Source: Candidatus Nomurabacteria bacterium
Lineage (GTDB): Bacteria > Patescibacteriota > Minisyncoccia > Phycocordibacterales > UBA9973
Direction: 5' to 3'
Length of the DNA stretch: 8,866 nt
Assembly: GCA_009695015.1 (NCBI GenBank)
Contig: SIBT01000019.1
Coordinates: 1-8,866 of the forward strand
Of this stretch, positions 5,621 through 8,866 are shown piece by piece. Below the pieces are notes generated by a model that did no database searches, was not told the DNA's origin, and saw only the letters and a list, made by a program, of their open reading frames with translations. The position numbers and the translations under genes are program-made. The stretch's first letter is position 1. Each line of letters opens with the position of its first letter.

Positions 5621-7674
5621 ATATAGATAGTTTTTATTCCAGCTTTTTCGCCTTCTTTTTCTAATAAATCTGCCGGAATATCTGAAATAAATTTGGACGG
5701 AGCGTTGATATTGCGCGATCCAAAAATGGTGCGAAAATTTGCGAATGATAAGAATAATTTATTTCGCGCGCGAGTGATCGCCACATAAAAAAGTCTGCGT
5801 TCTTCTTCGCTATCAAAATCCTCTGTCTCATTTTGTCTTTGGTGAGGAAAAAGTCCATCTTCTAATCCGGTGATAAAAACATAATTAAATTCGAGTCCTT
5901 TGGAAGCATGCACAGTCATAAGTTTGACAGCATTCACTTTTTCCTTTTTTTCTCCACTCATCATCAGTGAATCCTGATCGGAGGCAAGTGATGCATCTTC
6001 TAAAAGCCTTTCTACACCAAGTCCATTTTCCAGACCTGCCTGCTCCCCGCTTTTACTGGCAAGAGACAGATTATCATATTTAAGTGCCAGCGTAGCTAAT
6101 TCTTTTATATTTTCGAGCCTCTCTGTGTCTTCTTCGGTGCCAGACGAAAGTTCATTTTCAATACCGGATTTTTTTATTACAAATTTTATTACATCGCTTG
6201 TTTTTGAATTCTGAATTTTTTCTTTGATTTCTTCGAGCGTTTTATAAAAATTATTTATTTTAATTCTCACTTTGATCGGCAAAGTTTCTGTCTCACCAGC
6301 GAAAATTTTAACCAAAGTGACCTTGCCGATACCTCGGGCTGGGAAATTTATTATTCGTTTTATATCAGAGAGATTTTCCGGATTCAAAGCGGCGCGCAGA
6401 TATGCCAAAGTGTCTTTTATCTCCTTTCTTTCAAAGAATTTAACACCCAAAACTTGGTACGGAATATTATAGCGGAGCATTGCTTCTTCGAGAGCTCGAG
6501 ATTGGAAATTTGCGCGGTACAATATGGCCATTTCTGACAACGGAGAGGATACTATCGTAGTAGGGTCGCTGTCTCTCGGCTCGTCAGCCTGCAAGACACC
6601 CCGCCACGGTACACTCGCTCCGTTGTCTACTATCTCTAGAATCTTTGTTGCGACAAAATCAGCCTCGTCATTTTCATCCAATGCTTCATACAGACCTATT
6701 TTTTCACCAGTTTCTTTTTTGGTAAATAAATTTTTATCTGGTCTATATTTATTTTTTTTAATTACAATATTTGCAGCCTCCAAAATATTTTTTGTTGATC
6801 TGTAATTTTCTTCTAATAAAACTATCTTTGCATCAGGATAATCTTTTTCAAAACTTAAAATATTTTTCAAATTAGCTCCGCGCCAAGAGTAGATGTTTTG
6901 ATCAGCATCTCCAACCACAGTTATATTTTTATTATTTTCGGCTAGCATTTGCGACATCAGGTACTGCACTTCATTGGTATCTTGATACTCGTCGATATGA
7001 ATATATTCCCATTTTTCTTGATAAATTTTCCTAATTTCGATGTTATCCTTCAATAATTTTGTTGCTTTCAAAAGCAAATCATCGAAATCAAGCGAATTTT
7101 CTTTCATTTTTCGCTTTTCATACAAATTCCAAACTTGTGCAACTATTTTACCCATCGTGCCTTCTTCCCTTTCTCCATAATCTGCCAAATGCGTGAATTT
7201 TCCTTTTTCTCGAGAGATAATATTTTTTATTTTCTTTGGATCATATTGTTTTGGATCTATTCCAAGCTCTTTTAATATATTTTTTATAAGACCTGTAGCA
7301 TCTCCTTCATCTAGTATTGTGAAATACTTTGTTAGTCCGAGCAGTTTAGCATTTTCTTTTATTATATAAACTCCGAGAGAATGAAAAGTAGATACAAACG
7401 GAATCTTCTCTTGCTCTTGTGTACTTTGCACATTTTTTTGAATTTCTAAAATAATTCTCTCACGCATTTCCTTGGCGGCCTTATTGGTAAAAGTAACAGC
7501 CAAAATACGTTCGGGAGCGACTCCTTCTTTGATCAAATTCACGATTCGATGCGTTATGGTCTTGGTTTTCCCCGCGCCGGCCCCAGCGACAATGAGTAAC
7601 GGTCCCTTCATATGGATCGCTGCTTCTCTTTGTTCTTTATTTAATCCCTTTAAATGCTCCGTGTCTATAGTCAC
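5617..7674 (-). CDS. pcrA: PcrA/UvrD-family superfamily 1A DNA helicase
   Basis: An ATP-driven 3'-5' DNA helicase for nucleotide-excision or mismatch repair and for clearing replication obstacles. Numbered from GTG 7674 (685 residues): Q motif LNKEQREA 11-18, Walker A AGAGAGKT 30-37, motif Ia VTFTNKAAKEM, motif Ib TFHSLG, Walker B DEYQDT 228-233, motif III GDADQNIYSWRGA 255-267, motif IV NYRST 290-294, motif V TVHASKGLEF 587-596 and motif VI VAITRAR 631-637. All key residues are present. The frame could begin at TTG 7692, but GTG 7674 is preferred: it gives a family-like N-terminus and lies 6 bases after an extended -10. The protein ends soon after the APSKFISDIP segment, so the C-terminal Tudor-like domain of typical PcrA is absent. 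Two regions are longer than in PcrA of Geobacillus: residues 352-378 (about 23 extra) and about 538-551 (about 12 extra), both in GC-rich, hairpin-forming DNA. UvrD is an alternative name. Confidence 0.94.
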   Translation of the reverse strand: MTIDTEHLKGLNKEQREAAIHMKGPLLIVAGAGAGKTKTITHRIVNLIKEGVAPERILAVTFTNKAAKEMRERIILEIQKNVQSTQEQEKIPFVSTFHSLGVYIIKENAKLLGLTKYFTILDEGDATGLIKNILKELGIDPKQYDPKKIKNIISREKGKFTHLADYGEREEGTMGKIVAQVWNLYEKRKMKENSLDFDDLLLKATKLLKDNIEIRKIYQEKWEYIHIDEYQDTNEVQYLMSQMLAENNKNITVVGDADQNIYSWRGANLKNILSFEKDYPDAKIVLLEENYRSTKNILEAANIVIKKNKYRPDKNLFTKKETGEKIGLYEALDENDEADFVATKILEIVDNGASVPWRGVLQADEPRDSDPTTIVSSPLSEMAILYRANFQSRALEEAMLRYNIPYQVLGVKFFERKEIKDTLAYLRAALNPENLSDIKRIINFPARGIGKVTLVKIFAGETETLPIKVRIKINNFYKTLEEIKEKIQNSKTSDVIKFVIKKSGIENELSSGTEEDTERLENIKELATLALKYDNLSLASKSGEQAGLENGLGVERLLEDASLASDQDSLMMSGEKKEKVNAVKLMTVHASKGLEFNYVFITGLEDGLFPHQRQNETEDFDSEEERRLFYVAITRARNKLFLSFANFRTIFGSRNINAPSKFISDIPADLLEKEGEKAGIKTIYI
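6035..6063. repeat. Possible small hairpin insertion in the helicase gene
   Basis: CCTGCC (6035-6040) pairs with GGCAAG (6058-6063) over six pairs including one G-T, around a GC-rich loop. It encodes part of SKSGEQAGL, within a stretch that is about 12 residues longer than the matching region of Geobacillus PcrA. The stem is weak, so this is tentative. Confidence 0.3.
6536..6627. mobile_element. 92-base palindromic element inserted in frame in the helicase gene
   Basis: Perfect 10-base inverted repeats GACAACGGAG (6536-6545) and CTCCGTTGTC (6618-6627) bound the element. A second hairpin is nearly concentric: TGTCT (6570-6574) with AGACA (6594-6598), and GGCT (6578-6581) with AGCC (6586-6589). 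By hand count 53 of 87 bases from 6541 to 6627 are G or C (61%), well above the flanks. It encodes the segment from about ASVPWRG to PTTIVSS, which the PcrA family lacks. A 7-base direct repeat TACTATC (6550-6556 and 6628-6634) is spaced 78 bases apart, exactly 26 codons. It has no coding capacity of its own, so it would be a non-autonomous or REP/RPE-like palindromic element; insertion by mobility is inferred. Confidence 0.6.
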
Positions 7675-7680
7675 TCTTGA

Positions 7681-7689
7681 AATATAGCA
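7681..7689 (-). promoter_or_regulatory. Extended -10 promoter directly before the helicase start
   Basis: The minus strand reads TGCTATATT (7689-7681): five of six -10 consensus bases plus the extended TG. Six bases (TCAAGA) separate it from GTG 7674, so transcription would begin at or next to the start codon and the mRNA would be leaderless. No convincing -35 is seen. If correct, the TTG at 7692 lies upstream of the transcript and cannot be the start. Confidence 0.45.
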
Positions 7690-7715
7690 CAAACTTTTAT
7701 ATTTATTCTTTTATT

Positions 7716-8866
7716 TTATTTTTTTAATTCAGCTATTTTTCCTTCTTGTATCGCTTTTTGTAAAGTGCGTCCCATATATGCTTCGATACTTTCAGGCGCC
7801 TTTTCTAAAATTCCGCTTTTTGGTTTTAGGCCACTTATATTACTAAGTTTTTTAAGATAATCATGCAAAGGTTTATTTACTTTTTTAACTTTACTGTCTG
7901 GTGTGCTCATAAATTCATAAGCGCCTGCATCTTTTATGCTTCTCCAATTTTTGAGCGTATCTTTGGGAAATATTTTTTCTAAATTTTCTTCGTACACTTC
8001 TTCTACCTTCTCCAGTATTTTTGGTGTTAGGTTTGAAGGATTATTTAAATTTTTTGGGTGATTCTCTAGTGGGACTTTCTCTACTGAAACTCTCGGATAA
8101 GGTGTTACCGGTGTTCCACCATAATAACTTCCTGATCCAGTCAAAGGCTTTCCACCTTGATCTATATTAGGTGCTGTTTCACTATAATAGAATTTAAATT
8201 CGGGAGGTGCTGGTTTGACAACACGATCTTGTTTTTTAGTAGATTCTCTCTCTGATACGACAGATTTGGCTCCGTGTGGAGTTTCCGTCATCTCGTATTT
8301 TTTTGTCGCTGTTTCTTTTTCAAAATTTGGTTCAATTTTCTTTACTCCTTCATCTTTAGTTTTTTTAATTGAATCAATTTTTGCTTTTATTTCATTGATT
8401 TCTCTTTGTCTTTCAACTAATTCTATATTTATTTTTTCTTTTTCTGCCAACAATGTTGCTTTAGTAGTTGCGACAACTTTTTCTTGTTCATTTTGTAATT
8501 CTCTATCTATCTCTGCGTTTATTTCATTGATTTTTCTTTGTCTTTCAACTAATTCTCTTTCTATTTCTTCAATAGAAGGCGATGTTTTTTTTACTTCTTC
8601 AGCTAATGCAGTTAGGTTTGTTGTAGCAGGAACTGTATAAATTTTATTTGTTTCTTTTTTAATATAGTTTTGACCAATTTCTCCTTTTTGATCATCATTT
8701 CCCCACAATCCCAATTTTTCGCCACCTTTCTTTATTCCCAAATGACCAGCGCCTGCTACGAGCGCAATCGCTGTTGCGCGTTTCCAATTTCTTTTTACAA
8801 AACCTGGTTTATCATCCACTGGTTTCTCTGCTTGGGTTTCGGGTAAAGTTGCTGCGGCTTGATCTA
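7716..8866 (-). CDS. Coiled-coil protein of unknown function, 5' end beyond the window
   Basis: The frame ends with TAA at 7718-7716 and is open through the right edge (382 full codons), so the beginning is missing. The GTG at 8819 is simply an internal valine: the preceding codons (AATLPETQAEKP) continue the same polar, Pro/Glu-rich style. A basic stretch (KRNWKR) and a mildly hydrophobic segment (ATAIALVAGAGHLGI) follow and might be a weak membrane helix. Then come two near-identical charged segments, ELVERQRKINEINAEID and ELVERQREINEIKAKID, 44 residues apart, that should form a coiled coil, and a Pro/Gly/Ser/Tyr-rich stretch (SGSYYGGTPVTPYPR). The C-terminal 110 residues look folded and lysine-rich (LKNWRSIKDAGAYEF; LHDYLKKLSN). 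I recognise no family. The gap to the helicase start is 41 bases, with no hairpin terminator. Confidence 0.8.
   Translation of the reverse strand, partial: DQAAATLPETQAEKPVDDKPGFVKRNWKRATAIALVAGAGHLGIKKGGEKLGLWGNDDQKGEIGQNYIKKETNKIYTVPATTNLTALAEEVKKTSPSIEEIERELVERQRKINEINAEIDRELQNEQEKVVATTKATLLAEKEKINIELVERQREINEIKAKIDSIKKTKDEGVKKIEPNFEKETATKKYEMTETPHGAKSVVSERESTKKQDRVVKPAPPEFKFYYSETAPNIDQGGKPLTGSGSYYGGTPVTPYPRVSVEKVPLENHPKNLNNPSNLTPKILEKVEEVYEENLEKIFPKDTLKNWRSIKDAGAYEFMSTPDSKVKKVNKPLHDYLKKLSNISGLKPKSGILEKAPESIEAYMGRTLQKAIQEGKIAELKK
8386..8424 (-). repeat. 39-base repeat, copy 2 (coiled-coil segment)
   Basis: This matches 8518-8556 with a single mismatch (38 of 39 bases). The offset is 132 bases, or 44 codons, so it encodes the same ELVERQR(E/K)INEI segment in frame. 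It is a recent internal duplication within the coiled-coil gene. Confidence 0.8.
8518..8556 (-). repeat. 39-base repeat, copy 1 (coiled-coil segment)
   Basis: This is the partner of 8386-8424, differing at one base. Flanking codons on both sides also align at protein level (EIERELVERQR versus INIELVERQR), so the duplicated unit was probably longer and has since diverged. Confidence 0.8.

Noticed and set aside
5661..5858. Minus-strand open frame of 65 codons inside the helicase gene
   Set aside because: It is out of frame with the helicase motif VI region, which is clearly the coding frame there.
8817..8819. GTG as start of the coiled-coil protein
   Set aside because: The frame remains open and similar in composition up to the window edge, so the real start is probably outside; no promoter or ribosome site precedes this GTG.

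Overview
The window is an AT-rich bacterial segment in which every convincing gene lies on the minus strand, read from the right edge to the left. It most resembles Candidate Phyla Radiation / Patescibacteria DNA of the Parcubacteria type. The reasons are a UvrD/PcrA helicase without its usual C-terminal tail, weak or absent Shine-Dalgarno sites, and a run of a membrane-anchored EF-hand protein, a large exported repeat protein and a VirB6/TrbL-like polytopic membrane protein. This assignment is by resemblance and has not been tested by any search. UGA serves as a stop (end of the helicase gene), which argues against the UGA=Gly code of Gracilibacteria/SR1.

Layout in transcription order. (1) 8866-7716: a 5'-truncated protein of unknown function with a duplicated charged coiled-coil segment; its reading frame is still open at the right edge. 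(2) 7674-5617: a PcrA/UvrD-family superfamily 1 DNA helicase. (3) 5620-4820: RsmA (KsgA), the 16S rRNA adenine dimethyltransferase, overlapping the helicase stop by 4 bases. (4) about 4779-3841: an anchored protein with an N-terminal membrane helix and a textbook EF-hand loop; it has no ATG, GTG or TTG start that keeps its N-terminus. (5) 3812-1293: an 839-residue exported protein with an unrecognised N-terminal half and five Ig-like repeats. (6) 1265-1: a VirB6/TrbL-like membrane protein, cut by the left edge. No gap longer than about 45 bases lacks a gene. I saw no tRNA, rRNA, CRISPR array or transposase.

Genes 4-6 look like a surface or secretion module: an anchored calcium-binding-type protein, an exported adhesin-like or pilus-associated protein and a channel-type membrane protein, perhaps followed by a VirB4-type ATPase beyond the left edge. 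Genes 2-3 are housekeeping.

The most unusual signals are short, GC-rich, palindromic segments sitting in frame inside the two housekeeping genes. They add residues that the protein families normally lack: about 23-26 in PcrA, about 12-15 in RsmA, and a possible third of about 12 in PcrA. In addition, three genes carry a good -10 box only 6-11 bases before the start codon, suggesting leaderless or near-leaderless mRNAs. One of these starts would be a rare AUA or AUU.
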